A stretch of DNA of 64,000 bases from assembly GCA_947305735.1 (NCBI GenBank), contig CAMZEO010000002.1, positions 1 to 64,000 on the forward strand, in the 5' to 3' direction. Origin of the DNA: an uncultured Planctomycetales bacterium (GTDB lineage Bacteria > Planctomycetota > Planctomycetia > Pirellulales > Thermoguttaceae). Below the pieces are notes generated by a model. That model made no database searches. It saw only the letters and a list, made by a program, of their open reading frames with translations, and was not told the DNA's origin. The position numbers and the translations under genes are program-made. Below are positions 43,535 through 52,662 of the stretch, piece after piece (positions within the stretch are counted from its first letter, which is position 1; the number at the start of each line of letters is the position of its first letter).

Positions 43535-43861
43535 GTTCGCGCGGTTACTCCGCCTCGCGTTTTACGCTATGGAGTCGCGGTTTTGTATGGAAGACAAGCC
43601 AGAGTCTTCTCCTTATGCGGACGCCTTGCCTTTTATATTCGCCGGTTCCCGACTATTTTAACAAGATTTCGCGTAAAGCGAAAAAAGAATCAAGCGGAAA
43701 AAGGCGACTCGCCGATAATGGCAGAGAAACGTTTAGGCGTATTCTCTGGTCGTTTCGTCATATTCGACGTTCCCCGACGGTTGGAAGCGGCCGTCGAGGG
43801 CTGACGCGTTCACAATATGAATAAGGAGACGGTTCATCCGTTAGAGTTATTGGAGGATAAA

Positions 43862-45415
43862 ATGAAGAAGATTTTTGGGGCGGCGGTTCTCGCTGTTGCG
43901 GCGTTCATGGCGTTCTCGCTTGAACAGGCGCAAGCGGCTTACTGCGGCGCGTGCTCGTACGCTTGTTGCCGACCTTGCGCGACCGAGTTTACGACGCAGT
44001 GCAACGTCGTGATGAAGACTTGTCGCAAAGTCGTATGCGAGAATCAGCAAGTGACTTGCTATCGCACGCAAGTTGAACGCATTCCGGTGACGCGTCAGTG
44101 CACTTTCACGAAGTACGTTCCCGAACGTCAAGCGCGTCAGGTTACCTACACCGTCAACCGCATGGTTTGGGAGAATTGCCAGAAAACGGTCAATCGCGAG
44201 GTTCGCCGCACCGTTTGGGAAAACGTCCAAAAACAGGTTCCGTACACCGTGATGGTTCCGGTCACCGAGCAGAAGACGCGGACGTACACCGTCAATCGTC
44301 GCGTTTGGACCGAAGTTCCGCAACAGGTTTGCTACACGCAAATGGTTCCGGTCACCGAGCAGAAGACGCGTTGCTACACGGTTAACCGCGTCGTCTACGA
44401 AGACGTCGAGAAACAGGTTCCCTGCACGACGATGGTTCCGCAAACCTATACGAAGCAGGTTCCGGTTCAATCCGGTTGCTGGCAGGATCAATGCTACACG
44501 ATTCCGGGCAAAGTCGTCTATCGCCGCGTCGCCTGTTGCGATCCGTGCGACCCCTGCGCCTGCATGCGCACGAAGATTTGCGCGGTTCAGTGCCCTCCGC
44601 AGACCTGCACGCGAAAAGTTTGGGTTCCCCAAACGTGCATGAAGGAAGTGACCTGCACTCGTATGGTTCCCTGCACGACCTATCGAACGGTTACATGCAA
44701 AGTCGCGAGATGCGTCCCGGAAACGAAGACCTGCGCGTACAACGTCTGCCGTATGGTTCCGCAGCAATGCACCCGCACGGTCATGAAGAAATGCTGCCAG
44801 ATCGTTCCCGAACAGAAGACCTGCACGTATAACGTTTGCCGCATGGTTCCGCAACAATGCGTTCGCACTTGCACCTACTGCGTCGCGAAGTGCGTTCCGG
44901 AAACGAAGACCTGCACGTACAACGTCTGCCGCCTGGTTCCGCAGCAATGCACCCGCACGGTCATGAAGAAATGCTGCCAGATCGTTCCCGAACAGAAGAC
45001 CTGCACGTATAACGTTTGCCGTATGGTTCCGCAACAATGCGTCCGAACGGTCAACTGCAAAGTCTGCAGGGTCGTTTGCGAAGTCGTTCCTCAAACGGTC
45101 AACTATCGCGTCGCGAAGTGCGTTCCGCAAACCTGCACGCGCACCTGCTACACGACGGTCATGAAGCCGGTTCAGTGCACTCGCAACGTCACCACGTATC
45201 AGCTTTCCTGCAAGCAGGTTCCTTACACGGTCACCCGTTGCGTCCCGCGCGTCGTAACCTATCAGGTTCCGGTTCAAGTCAACGTTTGCGCGCCTTGCCA
45301 ACCCGCTTGCGCTCCTTGCGCCAGCCTCGGTCGCATTCGCGCCGCCCTTGGTTGCCAGGCTTGCGATCCCTGCGCCGTGACTTCGACGGTCGCGGATCCC
45401 GCCTCCTGCAACTGA
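43862..45415 (+). CDS. Secreted Cys-rich YTV-repeat protein
   Basis: 517 residues. GGAGG at 43852-43856 and a signal peptide (MKKIFGAAVLAVAAFMAFS, cleaved near AQA) fix the start at 43862; an in-frame ATG at 43817 lacks signal-like sequence. The mature protein is rich in Cys, Val, Thr and Gln, with repeats such as VPYTVMVPVTEQKTRTYTVN and MVPQQCTRTVMKKCC. The YTV repeats (Pfam YTV) were described from Rhodopirellula, where such proteins are found in the cell wall, so a disulphide-linked envelope role is likely. Two copies of a 180-bp unit lie at 44701-45040. The 5' hairpin and good ribosome site suggest strong expression. Confidence 0.88.
   Translation: MKKIFGAAVLAVAAFMAFSLEQAQAAYCGACSYACCRPCATEFTTQCNVVMKTCRKVVCENQQVTCYRTQVERIPVTRQCTFTKYVPERQARQVTYTVNRMVWENCQKTVNREVRRTVWENVQKQVPYTVMVPVTEQKTRTYTVNRRVWTEVPQQVCYTQMVPVTEQKTRCYTVNRVVYEDVEKQVPCTTMVPQTYTKQVPVQSGCWQDQCYTIPGKVVYRRVACCDPCDPCACMRTKICAVQCPPQTCTRKVWVPQTCMKEVTCTRMVPCTTYRTVTCKVARCVPETKTCAYNVCRMVPQQCTRTVMKKCCQIVPEQKTCTYNVCRMVPQQCVRTCTYCVAKCVPETKTCTYNVCRLVPQQCTRTVMKKCCQIVPEQKTCTYNVCRMVPQQCVRTVNCKVCRVVCEVVPQTVNYRVAKCVPQTCTRTCYTTVMKPVQCTRNVTTYQLSCKQVPYTVTRCVPRVVTYQVPVQVNVCAPCQPACAPCASLGRIRAALGCQACDPCAVTSTVADPASCN
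44701..45040 (+). repeat. Two near-identical 180-bp units within the YTV gene
   Basis: Sequence at 44711-44860 recurs at 44891-45040, offset exactly 180 bp, with only a few differences (for example GTCCCGG versus GTTCCGG and CGTATGG versus CGCCTGG). It encodes a 60-residue unit with VPETKTC, VPQQCTRTVMKKCCQIVPEQ and VPQQCVRT. Confidence 0.9.
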
Positions 45416-45507
45416 TTTTTAGTCCAAAAGCTCGACCGACGGGTCTCCCTGCGGTTTCTCGAAGGTCGGGCGTCCCATGCTTCTAACGGTGAAAGCCGTC
45501 TTCCGAG

Positions 45508-45535
45508 CGCCTCGCGCCTTTTTTCGCGCGGGGCG
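45508..45535 (+). terminator. Possible terminator after the YTV gene
   Basis: A 10-bp stem CGCCTCGCGC / GCGCGGGGCG (one T-G pair) with a T-rich loop, ~95 nt past the stop. What follows (TTTGGCG) is a weak T-run, so the call is tentative. Confidence 0.4.
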
Positions 45536-45629
45536 TTTGGCGTTTCTTGCGCGGCTCTTGAGAAAAATCCCTTTTCGATTACAATTCGCGTAGTTGTTTA
45601 GCGTTGTTTTTACGTTGGAAAGGCAAGAT

Positions 45630-46514
45630 ATGGCGACTTCGCTCGATTGCATGCTTTGCATTCTCCGTCAATCTCTGGAAGCGGCGAGATTCGCGACCCC
45701 GGACGTCGAACTACAGACGAAGATTCTCGAAAGAACGATGCGCGCGACGTTGGACTCCGGACTTGATTCCGATCCCCCTCTTCTCGGCACGATCGTGCAT
45801 CGTATCGTTCGAGACGTCGCGCGAGACGCGGATCCGTACTATAAGGAGAAAAGACGATTTAACAAAATGGCGCTCGGTCAGTTGCCGAAAGTTCGACGGT
45901 GGATTGAAGACGCCGAGGACAAATTTGAGACGATCGTCCGTTTGGCGATCGCGGGCAATTCGATTGATTTCGCGCTTGGCATGATCGACGAGAAACTTAT
46001 CGACGAATCGATCCGCAAAGCGATCGATCAGCCTTTTGTCGGCTCGATCGACGACTTTCGAGCCGCCGTCGACGCCTCGCGAACGATCCTTTATTTGACC
46101 GACAACGCCGGCGAGATCGTTTACGACCGTCTTCTTCTTGAACTCCTTGTTTCAGAAGAGTTTAAGAAAGACGCGACCGTCGCGGTTCGCGGCGAGCCGA
46201 TTCTTAACGACGCGCTCCTTGAAGACGCCGCGGAAGCCGGAATCGACGAAATTGTTCCCGTGATCGGCAACGGGGGCGACGGACTCGGCGTTTTGTTCGA
46301 CCTGACGTCTCCCGAGTTCAACGAACTTTTCGCGAACGCCGATCTGGTGATCGCCAAAGGGCTGGCCAACTACGAAACGCTCGGCGTCGGTCCGACAAAA
46401 ATCGAGCCGAAAAAAATAGCGTTTCTCTTCAAAGCGAAATGTCCGTTCATCGCCGGACGCGTCGGCGCCAGACTCGGCGATCTTGTCGTGAAGGTTCAGC
46501 GACGGCGCGAGTGA
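45630..46514 (+). CDS. DUF89 (ARMT1-like) metal-dependent phosphatase
   Basis: 294 residues. The family hydrolyses phosphate from damaged or unwanted sugar and cofactor phosphates in a metal-dependent way. The bacterial N-terminal CxxC is present (SLDCMLCILRQ, Cys7 and Cys10). The metal-site motif is TDNAGEIVYD (Asp158, Asn159), and later AKGLANYETLG. ATG 45630 has GGAAAGG upstream; the open frame starts 36 nt earlier without support. It stands alone between the YTV gene and the converging parvulin gene. The substrate cannot be told from sequence. Confidence 0.85.
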   Translation: MATSLDCMLCILRQSLEAARFATPDVELQTKILERTMRATLDSGLDSDPPLLGTIVHRIVRDVARDADPYYKEKRRFNKMALGQLPKVRRWIEDAEDKFETIVRLAIAGNSIDFALGMIDEKLIDESIRKAIDQPFVGSIDDFRAAVDASRTILYLTDNAGEIVYDRLLLELLVSEEFKKDATVAVRGEPILNDALLEDAAEAGIDEIVPVIGNGGDGLGVLFDLTSPEFNELFANADLVIAKGLANYETLGVGPTKIEPKKIAFLFKAKCPFIAGRVGARLGDLVVKVQRRRE

Positions 46515-46773
46515 AGAAACTCGCGTTCAGTTCGATTAGGGCGTCTTTTACGCTTTGTTTTTCCCTGTTGACTTTTTCGCGCGCCGACTCTTTAGCAAAC
46601 GTCTCGTTTCTATTTCCGTAAAAACGTCTTGAAAATTATCGGGCGGAACGCGGCGACGCAATCCGGGAAATAAAAAACGACGCGCGACGCTTGGGGAAGA
46701 CCCGAATCTTTCGATTCGAGCGCGTCGCGCGTCGAGTTTCGATATGTCGACGCGACAAGGATCGGCGTTTTGA

Positions 46774-48696
46774 TCAGCGTCTGCTGGTCGTCGGGTTCGG
46801 CGCGGCGGTTCTCGCTTCGCGGCTCGCTCGCGATTCGGCGGTCGCGCTTGCGGGCGAAATCGTTTGGCGCGTCAGATTGTCGACGATCGTCGAGCGTTTG
46901 ACGGCGTTGGCGTAATATTCGCCGGCGGCCGCGACTTCGCGCATCTTGCGAAGCTGGGAAACGATCGTGTCGCGGACGTCGTCCAAAGCGACCTCGCGCG
47001 CGGGAACGCGTTCCTGACAGTACAAGATGACGAACGTCGACGGGTCGACCTGAATAATCTGGGACATTTCTCCCGGCTTAAGCGCGAACGCTTCTTCTTC
47101 AAGTTGCGGATATCCTCCGTTTTTCACGATCGGCGCGATTCGTCCGCGCATCTGCTTGCCGTCCGGCTCGATCGAATAACTCGCCGCCAATTCCCCGAAG
47201 ACGTCTTCGAGCGTTCTGTTTTCTTCTTTGGGCATAGTTCTGGCTTTTTGCCAGACCTCTCTCGCGCGCCGCTCGTCGCCGAGGACGATTCCCAGACATT
47301 GAACGCGCTCGCCGTAGTTCGCTTCGAAACTCTTTTGAATGTCTTCGTCCGTGACTTTGACCATTCCTTCGGACAACTTGCGCAACGCGACGCTTGGCCA
47401 AACGATCGTTCTTTTATAGTTTTCCTCGGTAGTGTTGTACTTTGCGAGTTCCGAACGCATATACTCTTTAATGTTCGGGGAGCCGTCCTGGAGCGGGAAA
47501 GTTGTTTCGGCGGCATGAATCCAGACGTCGGTGGCGACGTCCTGATCGGTCACTTTCAAGCCGACTTTTTTGCACTCCTGTCGAACGAGCGCGATGGAGA
47601 TCATCGTCGCCAAATCCTGTTCGGCGTAGAGTTTCATGCACATTTCAACGACGGCGTCCAGATAGACGGGCGCTCCGTTGATCGTCGCCGCGACGTTCGG
47701 ATACTGTTTCGTCAGGTCGGGATTACCGAGAATATTGACGACGTTCGCCTCGCGTCCGAGCCTCGTGAAAAGATCGTTGGCGGCCGACTTAAGTTTCGCC
47801 GCGCTCGCCTGAACCTGAATTCGTTCTTTAACCGAGTCGATTTGATCCTGCGCGACAATCGGATCGTATTTGTTTTCGCAACGGAACAACACGAATTGAT
47901 TTTGAGGTCCGTAGGGACCGATTACCTCCGAGACTTCGTCGACGTCGAGCGCGAAGAGAAGGTCTTCCATATTTTTATCGGCGAGCGTTCCATGAAAGAT
48001 CGGCTGCATGCGTCCTTTGTTCGAAGCGGTCGCGACGTCGAGCGACTCGTCTTTCGCGACGACTCCAAAATCTTCGCCGCCGTCGACGACGCGGGCGCGA
48101 AGATCGTCGGCCTTTTCTTTCGATTCGCAGACGATCATTTGGAGCGAAATTGAAGGCCCGTAAGACTTTAAGTACGCGGCTTCAAGTTCTTCGTCGGTCA
48201 GCTTGATTTCGTCGGCGACGAGCGCCTGCAACGCGAGCCTCGGCCAGACGACCTCTTCGGCGTATTCCTGATAACTCATCGAAGAGTCTTTTTGAACGAC
48301 GTCAAGATACTGGGATTTCGTGAGGCGGAACGATTTCGCGAGCCGTTCGATTTCGGCGTCGACGTCCGATCGCGTGATCGCGATTCCCTGACGCTTGCAT
48401 TCGGCGAGGACGAGCGCGCGGTTCAATATGCGCGAAAGAACGTCTTCGCCGTGCGCTTTGAGCGATTCGTCCTGAAGTTGCGCGAGCGTGATTTGCTCCC
48501 CGTTGACTTCCGCGACGATTTCAGGATACGGCTTCATGGCGTTTTGACGAATCGGGTTTTCCGACGCCACGTTGTTGACCGCGCGGTTGGCGGATTGTCT
48601 TACGGAACTCTTTTCAGCCGCGCTCGCGACCGCGACGATCAACGTCAGCGCGATCGCGGCGCTCGCGCCCAACATATGCTTGTTCAAACGATTCAT
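46774..48696 (-). CDS. Exported peptidyl-prolyl isomerase (parvulin/SurA-like), duplicated
   Basis: 640 residues. A signal peptide (MNRLNKHMLGASAAIALTLI, ending ASA) is followed by two similar halves. Each has a SurA-N-like helical part that opens with a substrate-type phrase (EIVAEVNGEQITLAQLQDE; NVAATINGAPVYLDAVVEM) and a parvulin-like domain (ISLQMIVCESKEKADDLRA; VQCLGIVLGDERRAREVWQ). Both parvulin parts end with a FxLxxxExSxxI-like segment (FALDVDEVSEVIGPYG and FALKPGEMSQIIQVD). It is probably a periplasmic chaperone/foldase for exported proteins. It is the most downstream gene of the leftward block, but 245 nt separate it from ndk, so it may have its own promoter. Confidence 0.85.
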   Translation of the reverse strand: MNRLNKHMLGASAAIALTLIVAVASAAEKSSVRQSANRAVNNVASENPIRQNAMKPYPEIVAEVNGEQITLAQLQDESLKAHGEDVLSRILNRALVLAECKRQGIAITRSDVDAEIERLAKSFRLTKSQYLDVVQKDSSMSYQEYAEEVVWPRLALQALVADEIKLTDEELEAAYLKSYGPSISLQMIVCESKEKADDLRARVVDGGEDFGVVAKDESLDVATASNKGRMQPIFHGTLADKNMEDLLFALDVDEVSEVIGPYGPQNQFVLFRCENKYDPIVAQDQIDSVKERIQVQASAAKLKSAANDLFTRLGREANVVNILGNPDLTKQYPNVAATINGAPVYLDAVVEMCMKLYAEQDLATMISIALVRQECKKVGLKVTDQDVATDVWIHAAETTFPLQDGSPNIKEYMRSELAKYNTTEENYKRTIVWPSVALRKLSEGMVKVTDEDIQKSFEANYGERVQCLGIVLGDERRAREVWQKARTMPKEENRTLEDVFGELAASYSIEPDGKQMRGRIAPIVKNGGYPQLEEEAFALKPGEMSQIIQVDPSTFVILYCQERVPAREVALDDVRDTIVSQLRKMREVAAAGEYYANAVKRSTIVDNLTRQTISPASATAESRASREARTAAPNPTTSRR

Positions 48697-48941
48697 AGGA
48701 CTCGTCTCTCGAATGGATCCCGATTACGATTTACTGTTTTTTATTGCGTCGAGCCGATTAAAACCGACCCTTTTCGGGACTATAACGTTTATTGACGGAG
48801 CGCGTCAAGAGAGGTTTTGTTTTTTCGAGAGTCGCGTCGGGGTCGGTTCCCGCCGTCGGAGCGCAAGACGCTCCGGTAGAAAGCGCGAAAGAAGATCGAC
48901 GCGAGGGCTGATTCGGCGCCGATCAAAAGAACGCGTCGGCG

Positions 48942-49349
48942 CTAGTTGAAGAACAATTCGATTTCTCTTCGCGCGGCTTCGACGGAATCGGACGCGTGAA
49001 CGAGGTTTTCCGTCTGATCGTTTCCAAAATCGCCGCGAATCGTTCCCGGCTCGGCGTCCGCGCCGTCGGTCGCGCCGACAAGTTTCCTGACGACCGCGAC
49101 GGCGTCGCGTCCTTCCCAGATTGACGCCAGAACCGGACCTCGCGTTATATACGCGGCGATTTTCGGGAAAAACGGCTTGTCGACGAGACGCTCGTAATGC
49201 TTCTCGGCAAGCTCGCGAGAGACGTCGCGCCAAAGGAATTTTACGGGCTTAAGCCCTTTGCGTTCCAATCTTTCGACGATCTTTCCGATCAATCCGCGCT
49301 CTATCGCGTCCGGCTTGAGCATGACGAACGTTCGTTCGATTGTTTTCAT
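48942..49349 (-). CDS. ndk: Nucleoside diphosphate kinase
   Basis: Balances NTP and dNTP pools by ping-pong phosphate transfer from ATP to NDPs. 135 residues, close to the family's ~140. It starts KTIERTFVMLKPDAIERGL; the phospho-histidine is His118 in NLVHASDS. GGAAAGAA precedes ATG 49349. It is 33 nt after the DUF1080 gene in the leftward operon. Confidence 0.95.
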   Translation of the reverse strand: MKTIERTFVMLKPDAIERGLIGKIVERLERKGLKPVKFLWRDVSRELAEKHYERLVDKPFFPKIAAYITRGPVLASIWEGRDAVAVVRKLVGATDGADAEPGTIRGDFGNDQTENLVHASDSVEAARREIELFFN

Positions 49350-49382
49350 ACTGTTCTTTCCAGCCGACGAAAGGCGCGGCGT

Positions 49383-50144
49383 TCAATGAAAGCTAAACTT
49401 TGAGTCTCTTTCGGCTCGCTTGTCGATTTCTTTGATTTCCTCTTCGCTCAGCGTTCGAAAGCGAACCGTCTTAAGCTCGCCTTCGCTGACCCAGCTCGCG
49501 AATCCCAGCGGCTCGCACCGCGACACTTCAAAGCGCGTCTTCAAGGAATGTCCTTCGACGACGTAGTCGATCGTCTTTTCGTCGTTGATCCAGACGCGAA
49601 CCGTTCGTCCTGTGACCTGGACGCGGAACCGATACCACTGATTCGTCTTGAAATTCATAAACGACGAGGTCGAATTTTCCGACGCGTCCATATCGTCGAT
49701 ACTCGAGATTCCCACGACGAAGCCGCCCCAGCCGCCGTTGACGAACGTGACGTATTTGTCCTTAATGGGGAACGTCAAGGCCGAGAAAAAGTCCGTTCCG
49801 GAGGTTCGGCGCGACACGTACTCGATTTCATAATTCTCGCGCGGAATCTTGATTCCCGAGCCTTCTTCGTCGAATCGGATCGACGTCGTCGTCGGGCCCA
49901 TGCCCAAAACGAGAACGTCGTCTCTGACTTTGACGACGAAATCGCCCGCGTCTTTAATATCGATCCAGCCGTCGAGCGATTTGCCGTCGAACAAATTTGT
50001 CCATTCGTATTTGTCGTCGTCCGCGCGCGACGCGGCGAGCGCGTCGAAAACGGGTTTTTTCTCGTCGTCCGCCGCCGACGCCGGCTTGGCGAAAAAAGAA
50101 AGGAAAATCGTCAGACATACCGTTGCGTAAAGCGCTCGTTTCAT
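49383..50144 (-). CDS. Exported DUF1080 (3-keto-disaccharide hydrolase-like) protein
   Basis: 253 residues. A signal peptide (MKRALYATVCLTIFLSFFAK, ending ASA) followed by one DUF1080 jelly-roll domain: WTNLFDGKSLDGWIDI near the start, then VVKVRDDVLVL, FKTNQWYRFRVQVTGRTVRV and GFASWVSEGELKTVRFR. The fold is concanavalin-like. Some members cleave 3-keto-glycosides, and many in planctomycetes have unknown carbohydrate substrates. ATG 50144 was chosen for the signal peptide and GAGG upstream; the open frame to 50201 would overlap apgM. It sits 43 nt after apgM. Confidence 0.85.
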   Translation of the reverse strand: MKRALYATVCLTIFLSFFAKPASAADDEKKPVFDALAASRADDDKYEWTNLFDGKSLDGWIDIKDAGDFVVKVRDDVLVLGMGPTTTSIRFDEEGSGIKIPRENYEIEYVSRRTSGTDFFSALTFPIKDKYVTFVNGGWGGFVVGISSIDDMDASENSTSSFMNFKTNQWYRFRVQVTGRTVRVWINDEKTIDYVVEGHSLKTRFEVSRCEPLGFASWVSEGELKTVRFRTLSEEEIKEIDKRAERDSKFSFH

Positions 50145-50187
50145 CTCAAAATACCTCGCGCGCAAATTAAATTCCTGTTCTCTTTGT

Positions 50188-51444
50188 TCAAAACGTTCCA
50201 TGAAGGAACCGTTCCATGAGTTCGCAGCCGCGCTCGTAGAATCGCGCCGACGCTTCGCCGGTCGTTTCGTCGTAAGACGCCAAGCCGTCTCCGCGAACGT
50301 CCGAACCGACGATCATCCACGGAACGCGACCGCGCGAATGGGTTTTCGTCGCGACGGGCGTCGGATGGTCGGGCGAAATCAGAAGCCGCCATTCGGGGAA
50401 CGTTTGCAATTTGTCTAAAATGGGGGGCAGCGTTTCCTGATCGATCCTTTCGAGCGAACGGATCTTTTTCTCGACGCTTCCTTCATGACCCGACTCGTCG
50501 GGCGCTTCGACGTGGACGACCACGACGTCGTATTCGTCGAGCGCTTTGGCGGCGTATTCGCCTTTGCCCGAGAAGTTTGTGTCGACGTATCCGGTCGCGC
50601 CGGGAACTTCGATCGCGTCCCAGCCGACGATTTTCGCGATTCCGCGCAAAAGGTCGACGGCGGTGATCATCGCGCCTTCGCCCCAGCGGTATTTTTGCGA
50701 GAACGGCTCCGCCGCCGGACGCTTGCCCTGCCCCCAGAGCCAGCAGTCGGTGGCGGGCAATTTGCCCTCGGCGACGCGTCTGAGGTTCGTTTTGGCGGTC
50801 TTCAGATAATCGGCGCACGCGGTCGTTAGTTTGCGGACGTATTCGGCGCCCGGCCCTTGGGGACGAACGTCGGCGATCGACCTGTCGGAGTAATCGTGCG
50901 GCGGAACGGTCTTCGTTTCGGCGTCGAACGGGAAGGGTCTGTCGTCGGACTCGGGTCTGAAGACGACCGCGTTGCGATAGCTCACTCCGGGCGCAAATTC
51001 GATCGTTCCGCCAAGTTCGGGCGCCATTTCCTTCCAGAGCGGCGCGACTTCGCGCTGAAGCCCGGCGAGGAGTTCGGCTCCGTCTTCGCTGGAAATATGC
51101 CCGGCTGTAAACGATTTCATCACCTCGTCTTCCAGACAGACGAGATTGCAGCGCCACGCCCAGTCGTTGGGACCAAGTTCGATTCCCTGCGCGACGACTT
51201 CAAGCGGCGAACGTCCCGTGTAGATTTCAAGAGGATCGTAGCCCAGCAGGGAGAGCGTCGCGACGTCGGAGCCCGGAGAAAGCGAATCCGGCACGTTGCG
51301 CGAACAACCCTGGACGCCCTCGGGCGCCCAACGATCGAGCGTCGGCGTATGAGCCGCGCGCATCGGCGTGAGACCTCCGAGCGAATCGATTTTATCGTCG
51401 GCGAAACCGTCGGGAATCACGACGACTCGTTTGGGATGATTCAT
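50188..51444 (-). CDS. apgM: Cofactor-independent phosphoglycerate mutase, archaeal type (ApgM family)
   Basis: 418 residues of the alkaline-phosphatase superfamily. Metal-site Asp12 is in VVIPDGFADD and the phosphorylated Ser59 in SLSPGSDVATLSLLGYDP. The rest of the metal site includes VHVEAPDESGHEG and SPDHPTPV. The family interconverts 3- and 2-phosphoglycerate. A close bacterial subgroup has been proposed as homoserine kinase, and sequence alone does not exclude that. It starts 11 nt after the DUF1667 gene ends and precedes the DUF1080 gene, in a run of close-set leftward genes. Confidence 0.85.
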   Translation of the reverse strand: MNHPKRVVVIPDGFADDKIDSLGGLTPMRAAHTPTLDRWAPEGVQGCSRNVPDSLSPGSDVATLSLLGYDPLEIYTGRSPLEVVAQGIELGPNDWAWRCNLVCLEDEVMKSFTAGHISSEDGAELLAGLQREVAPLWKEMAPELGGTIEFAPGVSYRNAVVFRPESDDRPFPFDAETKTVPPHDYSDRSIADVRPQGPGAEYVRKLTTACADYLKTAKTNLRRVAEGKLPATDCWLWGQGKRPAAEPFSQKYRWGEGAMITAVDLLRGIAKIVGWDAIEVPGATGYVDTNFSGKGEYAAKALDEYDVVVVHVEAPDESGHEGSVEKKIRSLERIDQETLPPILDKLQTFPEWRLLISPDHPTPVATKTHSRGRVPWMIVGSDVRGDGLASYDETTGEASARFYERGCELMERFLHGTF

Positions 51445-51455
51445 GTCGGACGCCC

Positions 51456-51818
51456 TTATCGCGGAATATCGCGCGTCGCGACGACGTCGACGCCCGTGTT
51501 CAGGATATTCGGGACGATCACGTCGCCGCGTTTAATCGGCTTGACGACGCGAACGGCGTTTACGACCTTCATAGCGTCGAAAATAACGCCTTTGGGAATT
51601 GGCGCGGCGGTTCTCACGGGCGCGACTTCGAGCGTTTCGCCTTTGTCGTCGACGACGCGGACGGTCGTCGTCAGGGTTCGCGTCGGACGGGTCGCCTCGG
51701 CGATTCCGTACTCCGCGCCGCGTTTGCAGGAGTTGCCCGTTACCGTTCCGGTTCGCGCGTCGACTTCCAACGCGCAGCCTCTCGGGCAGACGATGCATGT
51801 GATCTGTTGGACGCTCAT
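51456..51818 (-). CDS. DUF1667 protein with Cys-rich N-terminus
   Basis: 120 residues. The N-terminal CIVCPRGC and a further Cys in NSCKRGAEYG resemble a metal or Fe-S binding cluster, followed by the conserved VRTAAPIPKGVIFDAMK and IKRGDVIVPNIL. In other bacteria DUF1667 is usually encoded with a glycerol-3-phosphate-dehydrogenase-like flavoprotein and an NAD(P)-oxidoreductase. Neither is here; instead it lies between queD and apgM. GGAGACGG precedes ATG 51818. Function unknown. Confidence 0.85.
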   Translation of the reverse strand: MSVQQITCIVCPRGCALEVDARTGTVTGNSCKRGAEYGIAEATRPTRTLTTTVRVVDDKGETLEVAPVRTAAPIPKGVIFDAMKVVNAVRVVKPIKRGDVIVPNILNTGVDVVATRDIPR

Positions 51819-51846
51819 TTGTTCCGTCTCCTCTATTGGGACCGCG

Positions 51847-52248
51847 TTATTGGGAGTAAGTCGCGCGGCAGTTTTTCGTCTCCCAGAAATCGACGCGTTC
51901 GACGTTTAAACCTCTGGATTTCGCGTATTCGTAAATCATGAGGGCGAATCGTTCGGCGGTCGGATTTCCCTCGACGAGAACGACGGGCTCGCCCGCGTCG
52001 AGCAGGATTCGCGCGAGCGGGTCGTCGTCGGCGAGAAAAACGCGGTGATCGAGTTGGTCGTCGATCCATTGACCGACGATCGCCTTCAAATTAACGAAGT
52101 CGAGCGCCATGCCGCGTTCGTCGAGGGAATCGACGGCGATGACGACGCGCGCCTCGGCGTTGTGTCCGTGAAGACGCTTGCATTTCCCGTCGTAGCGATA
52201 GAGACGATGCCCGTATGAAAAAGAAAAATCCCGCGCTACGGTAAACAT
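51847..52248 (-). CDS. queD: 6-carboxy-5,6,7,8-tetrahydropterin synthase QueD
   Basis: Converts 7,8-dihydroneopterin triphosphate to 6-carboxytetrahydropterin, the second step toward preQ0 and queuosine. 133 residues of the PTPS fold. Zinc ligands are His14 (SYGHRLYRY), His27 and His29 (RLHGHN), with catalytic Cys23 in GKCKRLHGH, the spacing of QueD rather than eukaryotic PTPS. GGAGAA 6 nt ahead supports ATG 52248. It is the first gene of the leftward block and diverges from a secreted-protein gene. queC and queE are not in the window. Confidence 0.93.
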   Translation of the reverse strand: MFTVARDFSFSYGHRLYRYDGKCKRLHGHNAEARVVIAVDSLDERGMALDFVNLKAIVGQWIDDQLDHRVFLADDDPLARILLDAGEPVVLVEGNPTAERFALMIYEYAKSRGLNVERVDFWETKNCRATYSQ

Positions 52249-52650
52249 TGGCGTTCTCCAAGGTTCCAGCAAACGGCTCCGAAACGCGACGTTTCCCTTC
52301 GTCGGGGCGAATGGAGCTTTCCGACTCGAGTTGGCATTATAACGTCTTTTTCGATTTTGGGAAGCGAAGAGGAATTTTCCGCAAATTACTTGCTTTTTTT
52401 TCGCGATTTTTTTCGCTTGGGGACGATAAAAGAGATAAGATAGATAAAAGAGATAATTAAACGCGAAGATTAATCGGTCAAGACGCGGCCTTTGGGTTCG
52501 ATCGTCGTCTTGACGAGGGGCGTTTTCCCCGAGCTTTGCGCGACGCGAATAGTTACGTACGATCGATGGAAACCTGGTTTTCGCCGCGCGTCCAATAGGC
52601 GGCGCGAGTTTTATCGACGTGTTTGGGTCGCTTTGTTGCGGCGAATTCCT
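52249..52650. other. Divergent intergenic region with short repeats
   Basis: Contains a direct repeat GATAAAAGAGATAA at 52425-52438 and 52443-52456 (18-bp period), then an inverted repeat GTCAAGACG (52477-52485) / CGTCTTGAC (52506-52514) around a 20-base loop. Both lie on the leader side of the rightward gene. No known riboswitch was recognised. Confidence 0.5.
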
Positions 52651-52662
52651 AAGGAGGATGTT

